From: Fodinibius salicampi | Lineage (GTDB): Bacteria > Bacteroidota > Rhodothermia > Balneolales > Balneolaceae | DNA: 64,000 nucleotides | NCBI RefSeq assembly: GCF_039545095.1 | Contig: NZ_BAABRS010000001.1 | Coordinates: forward strand, 1,426,001 to 1,490,000 | Direction of reading: 5' to 3' | In this document: positions 56,037-64,000 of the stretch, piece by piece | Layout: every line of letters begins with the position of its first letter | Numbering within the stretch: position 1 is the first letter of the stretch | The notes under the pieces: model-generated | The model's input: only the letters and a program-made list of their open reading frames with translations | Told to the model about the DNA's origin: nothing | The model's database searches: none | Translations under genes and position numbers: made by a program

Positions 56037-56327
56037 TTAATTGTTATACAGTGACTCTATCGATTTTGCAAGTTTAACATCTTTTTCGGTAACCTTTCCG
56101 CCAGCATCATGGGTGGAAAGTGAAATATTAACCGTGTTATAAACATTCATTATTTCCGGATGATGGACCTGATCTTCGGCCTCATAAGAGATACGCACCA
56201 AAAAACTAATCGCATCTCTAAAATTATCGAAGCTGTATTCTTTGCTTATTTTATCATTGCCGTATTCCCATTCCGGAAGATCCTGGATTGCTTTCTCAAT
56301 TTCTTCTGAGGTAAGTGGTTGTGCCAT
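56037..56327 (-). CDS. phhB: Pterin-4a-carbinolamine dehydratase
   Basis: A 96-residue PCD/DCoH-family enzyme, dehydrating 4a-hydroxytetrahydrobiopterin to regenerate quinonoid dihydrobiopterin after aromatic amino acid hydroxylation. The active-site motif AEDQVHHPEIMNVY has the two histidines at 55-56, and STHDAGGKVTEKDVKLA completes the signature. It is squeezed between nuoM (4 bp) and nuoN (4 bp). Why a pterin enzyme sits in the complex I operon is unknown; FolE2 and PTPS are at 36353-37731. Confidence 0.94.
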   Translation of the reverse strand: MAQPLTSEEIEKAIQDLPEWEYGNDKISKEYSFDNFRDAISFLVRISYEAEDQVHHPEIMNVYNTVNISLSTHDAGGKVTEKDVKLAKSIESLYNN

Positions 56328-56331
56328 AGTA

Positions 56332-57939
56332 CTACTTTGTTTTGCTTTGCGATGCTAATTCATCCGTCACATCATATAATGTAGAAGCCCATTCAGGTAG
56401 TTCCTGAGTGCTAGCTGACTGTTTGATAGCTATCCGCTTTTCTTCTGAAGATTCCAGCAATTCATTTACCTGGGCTTCAGAATATTGAGTAAAATCGACG
56501 GGACGAACTCCAATCCAGAACATCAAAATAACAAGTGGTACTAAAATACCGATCTCCCGAGCATTAAGATCATTAAGCTTCTCATTTACCTTATGCTTAA
56601 GCGGGCCAAACATGACTCGCTGGTACATCCACAACATATAAACTGCGGCCAGTATAACACCCAACGCTGCAAAAACAGCAAAAGCATTTTGCGGGATTAC
56701 TTCTGAATTAAATGCACCATTCAGGATGAGAAACTCACCAATAAATCCATTTAATCCCGGTAACCCTATAGAGGCAAGCGTAGCGATCATAAACATAACT
56801 GCAAAAACCGGGATCACCTTGGCGATGCCTCCAAAATCTTCAATCATCCGGGTATGTCTCCGGTCATAAATCATTCCAACAATAAGGAAAAGCGCTCCGG
56901 TGGAAAGACCGTGATTAATCATCTGGATAATGGCCCCCTGTACCCCTATAACATTCACTGCAAAAAGCCCCAGCACTACAAATCCCAAGTGGCTTACTGA
57001 AGAATAGGCTACTAATTTCTTTACATCCTTTTGAACCATTGCCACCAAGGCTCCGTAAATAATTCCAACTACAGCCAGCGCTGCCATATAAGGAGCAAAT
57101 TCAACAAACGCATTGGGGAAAATTGGCAAGCAAATTCGAAGCAGGCCGTATGTTCCGATTTTCAACATAATAGCTGCCAATACGACCGATCCCGCCGTAG
57201 GTGCTTCGGTATGGGCATACGGCAACCATGTATGAAATGGGAAGAGAGGAACCTTAATACAAAACGCCAAAGCAAAAGCAGCGAACAAATAGGTTTGCTC
57301 GACAAGACCTATTTGATACTCACTACCGGATAGAAATCGCCAGTCGGAACTAAAAGCATAACCTTCCATAAATGAACCGGCATCGTATCCTACATAAATT
57401 AATCCCACCAGCATAATGAGCGAACCCACCATGGTATACACAAAGAATTTAACGGTGGCATGGATACGTCCCTTCCCTCCCCATATTCCAATAAGGAAGT
57501 ACATAGGAATCAAAGAAAGTTCAAAAAACACATAGAAAACAACCAGATCCAGGGAAGCGAACACACCCATGGAAGCCGTCTGTAAAAGCAGCAGCATGGA
57601 ATAGTATCCGGCTAAGTGTTTCTTTACCGAATCCCATGAAGACAGGATTACAAGAGGCCCCATCAATGTTGTAAGCATAAACAACAGCAAACTAAGTCCA
57701 TCCAACCCTATCAGGTATTTAATATCCATTCCCCCGAGCAGTGGAGCTCCCTCCGTAAGATATTGTGCCGCTCCGGAATTGGCGATGTCAAAATTAAACA
57801 ACAACGGAAGTGAAAGTATAAACGTAGCTGTGGTAGCTATTAAACTAATCCACTTGGTGGCCTTGTTATTTCGCGTTACCAAAATAGCGGCAATACCGAC
57901 AAGCGGTAAATAGATACAAATATTTAGTAGTAACTCCAT
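56332..57939 (-). CDS. nuoM: NADH-quinone oxidoreductase subunit M
   Basis: A 535-residue antiporter-like subunit of complex I. The N-terminal membrane region has the conserved glutamate in YVFFELSLIPMYFLIG, the lysine-bearing loop in CIKVPLFPFHTWLPYAHTEAPTAGSVVLA, and KKLVAYSSVSHLGFVVLG. The C-terminal segment is a charged tail (EKRIAIKQSAST...). It follows nuoL by 13 bp and precedes phhB by 4 bp. Confidence 0.95.
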   Translation of the reverse strand: MELLLNICIYLPLVGIAAILVTRNNKATKWISLIATTATFILSLPLLFNFDIANSGAAQYLTEGAPLLGGMDIKYLIGLDGLSLLLFMLTTLMGPLVILSSWDSVKKHLAGYYSMLLLLQTASMGVFASLDLVVFYVFFELSLIPMYFLIGIWGGKGRIHATVKFFVYTMVGSLIMLVGLIYVGYDAGSFMEGYAFSSDWRFLSGSEYQIGLVEQTYLFAAFALAFCIKVPLFPFHTWLPYAHTEAPTAGSVVLAAIMLKIGTYGLLRICLPIFPNAFVEFAPYMAALAVVGIIYGALVAMVQKDVKKLVAYSSVSHLGFVVLGLFAVNVIGVQGAIIQMINHGLSTGALFLIVGMIYDRRHTRMIEDFGGIAKVIPVFAVMFMIATLASIGLPGLNGFIGEFLILNGAFNSEVIPQNAFAVFAALGVILAAVYMLWMYQRVMFGPLKHKVNEKLNDLNAREIGILVPLVILMFWIGVRPVDFTQYSEAQVNELLESSEEKRIAIKQSASTQELPEWASTLYDVTDELASQSKTK

Positions 57940-57952
57940 CTTACAGTTTAAT

Positions 57953-59974
57953 TTACAGGATCAACATACTTAATACGATAATAACACCTAACACCAGAGC
58001 GAGAGCATAACTGCTGACAACTCCCGTTTGGATATACCGGAATACGCTACCAAAAAGTCGAACAATTCCCCCCACGGCATTTACTATACCATCTATAATC
58101 TTCATATCAAATCTCGCAAGCCCTTTGTCAGAAAAGCGGACCAGTGGATGAACTACAAGCCCTTCGTAAAACTCATCGAGATTGTATTTTTCTTGCCAAA
58201 CCTCATAGAAAACACCAAATCGGTTAGCAAGAGTAGCATCTGACTCTTCAGTAGCCCCACTACCATACATTCGATATGCTACGTAAACCCCGCCAACAGC
58301 CACGAGCACTGATATCACCAGAAGCAGCCACTCCGTAGAGTGAGACAAGGCTAAATCATAATCAGCTGTAATGTTGTATAGCCAGTTATGCAACAAATTA
58401 ATATGCTCTTCCTGATGCGTGAAGGTGGATAGCATGAAATTTGGCACCCCCAGGAATCCACCCACAACAGAAAGGCCACCAAGCGCCCACAGGGGAATGG
58501 TCATCGTCTTAGGACTCTCATGCAAGTGTTTCTCTGCGCCGGCCGCTTCTTTAATTTTCTCAGGAAGCTTAAATTTGCCATTGAAGGTTCCAAAAGTCAG
58601 ACGGAACATATAGAAGGCCGTCAGGAAGGCCGTTATAATTCCAACTCCCCACAGGAGGAAATAAAGTGATCCGGCGAATTCGCCGAACCCTGCGTTAAAG
58701 GTAAAAGCCAGAATTTCATCCTTCGAGAAGAAACCGGCCAGCGGTGGAATACCCGCAATAGCAACCGTAGCAATTAAAAACGTTTTATAAGTGGAAGGCA
58801 TGTACTCCTTCAATCCCCCCATATTCCGCATATCCTGCGGATCAAAATGCACATCCTTGCCCTCTTCGTGCAGCTCGTGCTCCACATGTTCCATGGTATG
58901 AATGACAGAACCTGATCCCAGGAAAAGCAGTGCTTTAAAGAAAGCATGTGTCACAACATGGAACATGGCTGCAATAAAGGCGCCCGAACCCAGTGCCAGG
59001 AACATATAGCCCAGCTGAGACACGGTAGAATAAGCCAGCACCCGTTTAATATCATTTTGCGTAAGGGCAATAGTAGCTGCAACAATAGCCGTCAGCGCTC
59101 CTATCACTGCAATAATCATCATCACTTCCGGAGACATCACGAACATAGGAGACATACGCGATATCAGGTAGATACCAGACGTAACCATGGTGGCAGCGTG
59201 AATAAGAGCCGATACAGAAGTGGGACCGGCCATCGCATCCGGTAGCCACACAAAAAGTGGAATCTGAGCGCTCTTACCCGTTGCTCCTATAAACATTAGC
59301 AGCCCAATCCAAAATTTAGCATCAGAGGGTATGGCATCCAGACTGCTTAGAATATTATCAAAATCAAGACTTCCTATATATTGAAAGGTCATAAACATCG
59401 CTATAAGGAAAGCGAAGTCCCCTACCCTGTTATACAAAAATGCCTTCTTTGCCGCATCCGACTTGGACATATCAGTATACCAAAAACCGATCAGAAGATA
59501 CGAACATAGTCCAACGCCCTCCCAGCCGAGAAATAAAAGCAACAGGTTATCGGCCAGTACCAAATTCAGCATGGCAAAAATAAAGAGATTCAAATAGGCA
59601 AAGAATTTCCAATAACCCTCATCTCCCCACATATAGCCGATAGAATAGAGATGAATCAAAAATCCAACGCCTGTAACTACCAGCGTCATTAAAAGAGAAA
59701 GCTGATCGACTTGGTAGGCGATATCGACGCTAAAGCTACCGACCTCAATCCATGTAAAAAGTTCGGCGAAGATCGGGGCTGAGTCTTGCCCCATATTAAA
59801 GAAGAAATAAACAGCAATAGCAAAAGGAAGGAATACAGCAGCATTAGCTATAGTACCGATCAATCCCTTTTTCTCCCGAAAGGAATCAGAACTTAATCCA
59901 ATAAGTCCATTAATAAGAAATCCCAATAGCGGGAGTATGACAATCAGACTTGTAAGCGTAGTAGCAAAATCCAT
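57953..59974 (-). CDS. nuoL: NADH-quinone oxidoreductase subunit L
   Basis: A 673-residue subunit L with 16 predicted membrane helices and the characteristic C-terminal lateral helix. Motifs: LFLGWEGVGLCSYLLIGFWY (essential Glu), GKSAQIPLFVWLPDAMAGPTS (Lys-containing channel) and KRVLAYSTVSQLGYMFLA. It leads the nuoL-nuoM-phhB-nuoN group. No nuoK or earlier gene follows upstream; the divergent region to 60473 leads to the Mrp-type operon, related in origin to this subunit. Confidence 0.95.
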   Translation of the reverse strand: MDFATTLTSLIVILPLLGFLINGLIGLSSDSFREKKGLIGTIANAAVFLPFAIAVYFFFNMGQDSAPIFAELFTWIEVGSFSVDIAYQVDQLSLLMTLVVTGVGFLIHLYSIGYMWGDEGYWKFFAYLNLFIFAMLNLVLADNLLLLFLGWEGVGLCSYLLIGFWYTDMSKSDAAKKAFLYNRVGDFAFLIAMFMTFQYIGSLDFDNILSSLDAIPSDAKFWIGLLMFIGATGKSAQIPLFVWLPDAMAGPTSVSALIHAATMVTSGIYLISRMSPMFVMSPEVMMIIAVIGALTAIVAATIALTQNDIKRVLAYSTVSQLGYMFLALGSGAFIAAMFHVVTHAFFKALLFLGSGSVIHTMEHVEHELHEEGKDVHFDPQDMRNMGGLKEYMPSTYKTFLIATVAIAGIPPLAGFFSKDEILAFTFNAGFGEFAGSLYFLLWGVGIITAFLTAFYMFRLTFGTFNGKFKLPEKIKEAAGAEKHLHESPKTMTIPLWALGGLSVVGGFLGVPNFMLSTFTHQEEHINLLHNWLYNITADYDLALSHSTEWLLLVISVLVAVGGVYVAYRMYGSGATEESDATLANRFGVFYEVWQEKYNLDEFYEGLVVHPLVRFSDKGLARFDMKIIDGIVNAVGGIVRLFGSVFRYIQTGVVSSYALALVLGVIIVLSMLIL

Positions 59975-60472
59975 TTATAATGATATTTCAGTATTGAATC
60001 CTACAAAAAATTGTCGACCCATAAGTAGCCAACACCCCAGGCTTTCCCAAGGAGAAATTATCAGGTGGCAAAGATACAAAAAAGTAATTGAAGGTAAAGA
60101 CTAAACTTCACAATATTTCTGTCAATACTTTTATTTAGTTGCTTTCTAAATTAGCTTCATTCCCTTTTTGTTACTAATGTCTATACTTTCACCACAATTA
60201 TATAATATTTTGTTAAAAGTCAGGCGAAGAGATTGATCGAATGTAAGCCTTGGATATTTTCTACTGCAAAAAAGGAAGAATTGAATTTTCAAATATTGAA
60301 CGGCTTTTTTATTTTCACCTCAAACTAAATTCAGATCGCAATCTAAATTTAAAAGAGTTGTTAAATCCATACTAGTCGTGCGATTTCTATTTTAGGTCTA
60401 ACATAGATTTTGTATGTTTAGCGACCATTTTGTTTTGATTATTAGCATTCACTAACAATAAGGACAGATCCT
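59975..60472. other. Divergent promoter region between nuoL and the Mrp operon
   Basis: About 500 bp, AT-rich, between two divergent operons. It must hold both promoters, but I cannot define boxes with confidence. A possible short dyad (GAATTGAATTTTCAAATATT region near 60280) is not convincing. The ribosome-binding site AAGGA of mrpE lies at 60460. Confidence 0.5.
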
Positions 60473-61030
60473 TTGAAGACCTTATCAATCCGGAGTTTCA
60501 TTGTTTCTTTTGTCACCTTGATGGCCTTCTGGTACATTATGAGTGGCTTTTTTGACCCCATCCACAGTCTTATGGGTGTGGTTAGCGTTGCGGGAGTTAT
60601 GGCACTCAATTACCAATTAAAAAAGCATAAGTATTTTGATGATGAGGTTGATGTATTAGATGATATACGGTACGGACGGCTTATCTTTTATTTAGTATGG
60701 ATGTCTTGGCAAATTATTGTCTCGGGAATTCAGGTCGCACGCCTCATACTTACGCCTTCTTTACCGGTCAAACAAAGAATGGTACGCTTTAAGGTGGATC
60801 TACCCAGCGCTCATGCCAAAATGATTTTAGGAAATTCTATTACTCTTACGCCCGGTACGCTTACGGTCGATATACATGAGGACGAATTTCTCGTTCATTC
60901 TATTGATCAAAATGCCTATGAGGGCATAGTCAATGATAAAATGCCTCAGGAAGTACTAAAGCTTTTCACTAAGGACATGCATCCAGTGGTATCGGATGTA
61001 ACAATTATATCAGATAACGAAAATCTGTAA
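60473..61030 (+). CDS. mrpE: Mrp-type Na+/H+ antiporter subunit E
   Basis: A 185-residue membrane protein of the MrpE/MbhA family with two or three N-terminal helices (FIVSFVTLMAFWYIMSGFF; SLMGVVSVAGVMAL) and a soluble C-terminal domain including GNSITLTPGTLTVDIHEDEFLVHSI. The start is a TTG at 60473 with AAGGA eight bases before it. It overlaps the next gene by one base. First gene of an eight-gene series with translational coupling throughout. Confidence 0.9.
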   Translation: MKTLSIRSFIVSFVTLMAFWYIMSGFFDPIHSLMGVVSVAGVMALNYQLKKHKYFDDEVDVLDDIRYGRLIFYLVWMSWQIIVSGIQVARLILTPSLPVKQRMVRFKVDLPSAHAKMILGNSITLTPGTLTVDIHEDEFLVHSIDQNAYEGIVNDKMPQEVLKLFTKDMHPVVSDVTIISDNENL

Positions 61031-61305
61031 TGCATACTTTTTTTCTGTACAGCGCCGTCATTTTAACGGCTATTATTGCGATTCCGGCCTATCGTGTGGT
61101 CAAAGGGCCTACGGTATTCGATCGTCTGATCGGGACCAATGCCATCGCTACAAAAACTATCGCCTTGATTTGCCTGATCGGTTATCTTTTTGGCCGGATA
61201 GATATGTTTATTGATATAACACTGGCTTATGCCATTCTTGGGTTTATAGGCTCACTTACCATTGCCAAATATTTTGCTGCGACAGAGGTTCGATATGATG
61301 ACTAG
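61030..61305 (+). CDS. mrpF: Mrp-type antiporter subunit F
   Basis: A 91-residue, three-helix membrane protein. The signature VVKGPTVFDRLIGTNAIATK between helices 1 and 2 and the helix DITLAYAILGFIGSLTIAKYF are those of MrpF/MbhB. It begins one base inside the stop of mrpE and overlaps mrpG by 11 bases. Confidence 0.92.
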   Translation: MHTFFLYSAVILTAIIAIPAYRVVKGPTVFDRLIGTNAIATKTIALICLIGYLFGRIDMFIDITLAYAILGFIGSLTIAKYFAATEVRYDD

Positions 61306-61624
61306 TATTCAGATTATATTTACGGTATTCTTTGTTATTGCGGGCATATTTTTCCTGTTGGTTGGCAGTCTTGGTACGGTTCGCCTGCCCGATTTTTATT
61401 CCCGCACCCATGCTACCAGCAAAAGTGATACACTGGGGCTTCTGTTGATCATTACAGGACTAATTATATATGAAGGGTTTCATATTAATAGTCTCAAACT
61501 GTTATTGATCTTATTATTTATTGCACTGTCAAATCCAATAGGTTCCCATGCTTTAGCTCGTGCCGCCTACGAGGCGAAGCTTAAGCCAATGTTTAAAGGG
61601 ACCGATAAAAAGAAGGGGAACTGA
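61295..61624 (+). CDS. mrpG: Mrp-type antiporter subunit G
   Basis: A 109-residue three-helix protein of the MrpG/MbhC family, with the conserved SLGTVRLPDFYSRTHATSKSDTLG following the first helix and FIALSNPIGSHALARAAY in the third. I chose the ATG at 61295 (MMTSIQII, GAGG ribosome-binding site overlapping the end of mrpF); an open frame continues further upstream inside mrpF and is not the real start. It ends five bases before the next gene. Confidence 0.92.
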   Translation: MMTSIQIIFTVFFVIAGIFFLLVGSLGTVRLPDFYSRTHATSKSDTLGLLLIITGLIIYEGFHINSLKLLLILLFIALSNPIGSHALARAAYEAKLKPMFKGTDKKKGN

Positions 61625-61629
61625 GACTG

Positions 61630-61875
61630 ATGTATTGGGAATTTGAACTTATATTATTTTGCTTTTTGCTCACTACGGCAATTATCGCTCTTGAAGCAGA
61701 TGATTTACTCATAGCAGTTGTTATGCTCACGATCTTCAGCTTTTTGAATGCCCTCTTGTTTACAACAATGGGAGCTGTAGACGTTGGGTTTACAGAGGCT
61801 GTAGTTGGAGCCGGGGTGACTGGTATTTTACTTGTCGTTGCCATCTATCAAACCACATACGAGACAGTAGATTGA
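61630..61875 (+). CDS. MbhD-like subunit (DUF4040; C-terminal piece of MrpA)
   Basis: An 81-residue, three-helix protein equivalent to the first part of the MrpA C-terminal domain. The stretch EADDLLIAVVMLTIFSFLNALLF and VGFTEAVVGAGVTGILLVVAI match the DUF4040/MbhD family. Split MrpA pieces as separate genes are typical of Mbh and of one Mrp subgroup. It overlaps the next gene by four bases. Confidence 0.88.
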   Translation: MYWEFELILFCFLLTTAIIALEADDLLIAVVMLTIFSFLNALLFTTMGAVDVGFTEAVVGAGVTGILLVVAIYQTTYETVD

Positions 61876-62177
61876 AGAATTACATCCAGCTTTTTCTCAT
61901 TATTTGCTTTACGGCGCTCCTGCTTTTTGCGTCAATGGCTTTGCCGTATCGCGGTGATGTGGACAATCAAATGAATCAGGAAACGAGTATTACCGGTACA
62001 GAAGTACCCGGTAATTATTATGTACAGGAGGCCTATCACGATGCTCACACCAATAATATGGTTACGGTTGTATTAGGAGATTATCGTAGTATTGATACGC
62101 TTGGAGAACAAATTGTAATCTTTACGGCAGGTATGATCTGCTTTCTGCTTTTGAGAAAACACAGGGAAGACGAATGA
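61872..62177 (+). CDS. MbhE-like subunit (second C-terminal piece of MrpA)
   Basis: A 101-residue protein with one N-terminal helix (LFLIICFTALLLFASMALPYRG), a polar mid-region (ETSITGTEVPGNYYVQEAYHDAHTNN, then VVLGDYRSIDTLGEQIVIFTAG) and a final helix, matching the MbhE/MrpA C-terminal family (GDYRSIDTLGE is diagnostic). The start is a TTG overlapping the stop of the preceding gene by four bases. Confidence 0.88.
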   Translation: MKNYIQLFLIICFTALLLFASMALPYRGDVDNQMNQETSITGTEVPGNYYVQEAYHDAHTNNMVTVVLGDYRSIDTLGEQIVIFTAGMICFLLLRKHREDE

Positions 62178-62611
62178 AAAAACGTGTAGCAAGCCCAATT
62201 GTATTATTAGGCTCACGACTTTTAAGCCCTTACATCATGGTTTTTGGACTCTATGTGATCTTTCACGGTCACTATAGTCCCGGTGGTGGTTTTCAGGGTG
62301 GTACTCTTCTGGCAGCCTCTCTGCTTCTCATACGTATTTCAAGCGGTCGTCGTATTTCGCGCATTCAATTCAGTGATTATCTCACTACTCCCCTGGCGGT
62401 TGTTGGGGTACTCATATATTTTGGTACGGGTTTAGTTGCCCTATTTGCCGGCGGATATTTCCTTGATTATGGTCAATTGCCAATTCCAGGCCTCGATGGG
62501 GCTGAATTAAGGTACTGGGGAATTTTAATTATTGAACTGGGTATTGGCCTAACCGTTATGGCAGTACTTGTATCTATTTTTGATGATATGGTTAGAGGAG
62601 AAGACGAATGA
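62174..62611 (+). CDS. mrpB: Mrp-type antiporter subunit B
   Basis: A 145-residue four-helix membrane protein of the MrpB/MbhF family. The conserved HGHYSPGGGFQGGTLLAASLLL segment is intact, and the C-terminal helix ELGIGLTVMAVLVSIFDDM follows the family pattern. It overlaps the preceding gene by four bases (ATGA) and overlaps mrpC by four bases. Confidence 0.92.
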   Translation: MKKRVASPIVLLGSRLLSPYIMVFGLYVIFHGHYSPGGGFQGGTLLAASLLLIRISSGRRISRIQFSDYLTTPLAVVGVLIYFGTGLVALFAGGYFLDYGQLPIPGLDGAELRYWGILIIELGIGLTVMAVLVSIFDDMVRGEDE

Positions 62612-62976
62612 TTGATTTTGTACTCGGACACTACGCTTACTGGTTCACAATTATCCTGTTGGCTATCGGACTCTATGGGATGCTTATAAAAGATAACCTT
62701 GTCAAAAAAATAATTGGATTATCCATCTTTCAAACCGGGGTTATCTTATTTTTTGTTTCTGTCGCTAGCAAATGGGATGCAACGGTACCGGTTAAAAGTG
62801 AAGCGTTCCCTATAACAGAGGTTAGTAATTACATGAATCCTCTACCCCATACCCTCATGCTTACAGCTATTGTAGTGGGAGTTGCAACACTAGGCGTAGC
62901 CTTTGCACTGCTTATTACGATCTACAACCGCTACGAGACCCTGAACGAACAAGAACTGTTAGAGAAGATTCAATGA
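62608..62976 (+). CDS. mrpC: Mrp-type antiporter subunit C (NuoK-like)
   Basis: A 122-residue three-helix protein homologous to NuoK. GLYGMLIKDNLVKKIIGLSIFQTGVILFF carries the conserved polar contacts, and NPLPHTLMLTAIVVGVATLGVAFALLI is the strongest family signature (HALxLTAIVVG). It overlaps mrpD by four bases. Confidence 0.93.
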   Translation: MIDFVLGHYAYWFTIILLAIGLYGMLIKDNLVKKIIGLSIFQTGVILFFVSVASKWDATVPVKSEAFPITEVSNYMNPLPHTLMLTAIVVGVATLGVAFALLITIYNRYETLNEQELLEKIQ

Positions 62977-64000
62977 TCGGATCAGATATACCGGCTTTAA
63001 TTCCTTTTACATTTCTGGCATTTGCTATCCTAATTCCTCTTTTAGGGCTATGGAAACGGCAACTATCCTATTATTGGGCTGTACTTGGTGCAGCTATTGC
63101 TACGGGCTTATCTGGGTATGGTTTCTATAACTATGTGACCGAAACAGAAACTATTCGTTATTTCTTCGGGGGTTGGGAACCACCCATAGGCATTGAGTTT
63201 GTATATGACGGACTGTCCGGCTTTATAGTGTTGGTCATAAATGCCATTGCCCTTTTTGTTCTTATCCATTCCCGGATGATCGGAAAAACAGAATTCCCTG
63301 GTAAGGTAACAGGCTACTATTCAGTTACCATGCTGTTAATGCTTGGTTTTAATGGCATGGTTTTAACGGGAGATCTCTTTAATCTCTATGTTTTCCTTGA
63401 AATTTCTTCACTTGCCAGCTATGCCCTTATCGGGATTGGAGAGAAACGAGCTCCCTATGCTGCCTTCCGCTATTTAATTATTGGTACCGTTGGCGGATCG
63501 CTATACTTATTGGGAGTCGGATTTTTATACACCATTACCGGCACGCTTAACATCATTGATATGACCGCTATGTTGCCAGAGGTTATATCAAATTCAGCTG
63601 TTATAACAGCCTTGGTATTAATAGTAGCCGGCATAGGGGTAAAAGCGGCACTCTTCCCTCTGCATGGATGGCTGCCCGATTCCTATACTTATGCCTCTTC
63701 GACTTCTTCCGCTCTTATTGCACCTATTGGCACTAAAGTTGCGGCCTATGTTCTTCTTCGAGTCGTGCTTTATCTGTTTGGAGTCGATATTGTTGATACG
63801 GCTATTCCCATTACTGAAATTATCGGTGTTCTGGCCGGAATCGGTATTTTATATGGATCAATTATGGCGATTGCCCAAAGCGAACTTAAAAAAATGCTGG
63901 CATACAGCAGTATTTCGCAAATTGGGTATATAATCATGGGCATTAGCCTTGCCAATCCATTTGGATTTATCGGAGCGGTACTCCATGTACTTAACCATGC
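62973..64000 (+). CDS. mrpD: Mrp-type antiporter subunit D (NuoM/N-like), 5-prime part
   Basis: The first 342 residues of an antiporter-like subunit (normally about 500); the frame remains open at the end of the window. Conserved elements: NLYVFLEISSLASYALIGIGE (essential Glu), GVKAALFPLHGWLPDSYTYASSTSSALIA (Lys and the H-x-x-L-P loop) and KKMLAYSSISQIGYIIMG. It starts at ATG 62973 overlapping the mrpC stop. The remaining residues and any further genes lie outside the window. Confidence 0.92.
   Translation, partial: MIGSDIPALIPFTFLAFAILIPLLGLWKRQLSYYWAVLGAAIATGLSGYGFYNYVTETETIRYFFGGWEPPIGIEFVYDGLSGFIVLVINAIALFVLIHSRMIGKTEFPGKVTGYYSVTMLLMLGFNGMVLTGDLFNLYVFLEISSLASYALIGIGEKRAPYAAFRYLIIGTVGGSLYLLGVGFLYTITGTLNIIDMTAMLPEVISNSAVITALVLIVAGIGVKAALFPLHGWLPDSYTYASSTSSALIAPIGTKVAAYVLLRVVLYLFGVDIVDTAIPITEIIGVLAGIGILYGSIMAIAQSELKKMLAYSSISQIGYIIMGISLANPFGFIGAVLHVLNH

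Overview
The window reads as a chromosomal segment of a Gram-negative, aerobic, probably salt-adapted bacterium of the Bacteroidota/Rhodothermota side of the tree. I would place it in Balneolota (Fodinibius/Gracilimonas/Balneola-like), as an inference. The evidence is a short RpoD/SigA-type primary sigma factor, a beta-propeller (Y_Y_Y) histidine kinase, a TonB receptor with a carboxypeptidase-like N-terminal domain, a FadL-like porin, a DUF4469 HU-like protein, an actinobacterial-style fused 2-oxoglutarate dehydrogenase and a Mrp-type Na+/H+ antiporter operon. No rRNA, tRNA, CRISPR array or prophage was found.

Layout. 1-3100: small metabolic genes (epimerase fragment, MBL hydrolase, Crp-type regulator, YbaK, cupin). 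3100-4650: AT-rich accessory patch (DUF5677 protein, small ORFs). 4650-9280: a 79-bp concentric dyad, the DUF4469 protein, a 22-bp tandem repeat, and corA-usp-nuclease. 9349-10117: a RAYT transposase flanked by, and containing, REP palindromes. 10136-16632: FadL-like porin, a Tyr-rich/Ser-Arg-rich lipoprotein and a two-component system. 16755-22259: sigma factor, deoB, GAF protein, pepF. 22793-26729: an integron-like cassette array without an integrase (VIT transporter, secreted amidohydrolase, VapBC-type pair), delimited by attC-like sites. 26730-29107: a phased 23-bp repeat with a strong hairpin, then a Y-family polymerase divergent from an unknown gene. 29556-31725: a multiply broken PAS histidine kinase. 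32473-37731: fused 2-oxoglutarate dehydrogenase, folE2 and PTPS. 37892-41040: arsenic operon arsR-arsM-arsC-acr3, with acr3 interrupted by an amber codon. 41227-59974: beta-helix lipoprotein and TonB receptor, ftsH, thiL, an exbB/exbD cluster, dsbD, rplI-rpsR-rpsF, then nuoL-nuoM-phhB-nuoN. 60473-64000: a Mrp/Mbh-type cation antiporter operon on the plus strand, running off the window end.

How the genes fit together. The TonB receptor and ExbB/ExbD cluster form an energised outer-membrane import system. NuoLMN and the Mrp cluster are related proton/sodium-pumping modules placed back to back. FolE2, PTPS and pterin carbinolamine dehydratase are three steps of tetrahydropterin synthesis and recycling. 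The ars genes would reduce, methylate and export arsenic, but the exporter is disrupted as read.

The most noteworthy non-standard structures are the integrase-less cassette array, the RAYT gene carrying its own REP within the reading frame plus a REP copy between arsM and arsC, two loci that pair phased 22/23-bp repeats with a hairpin, and the concentric dyad at 4868-4946.
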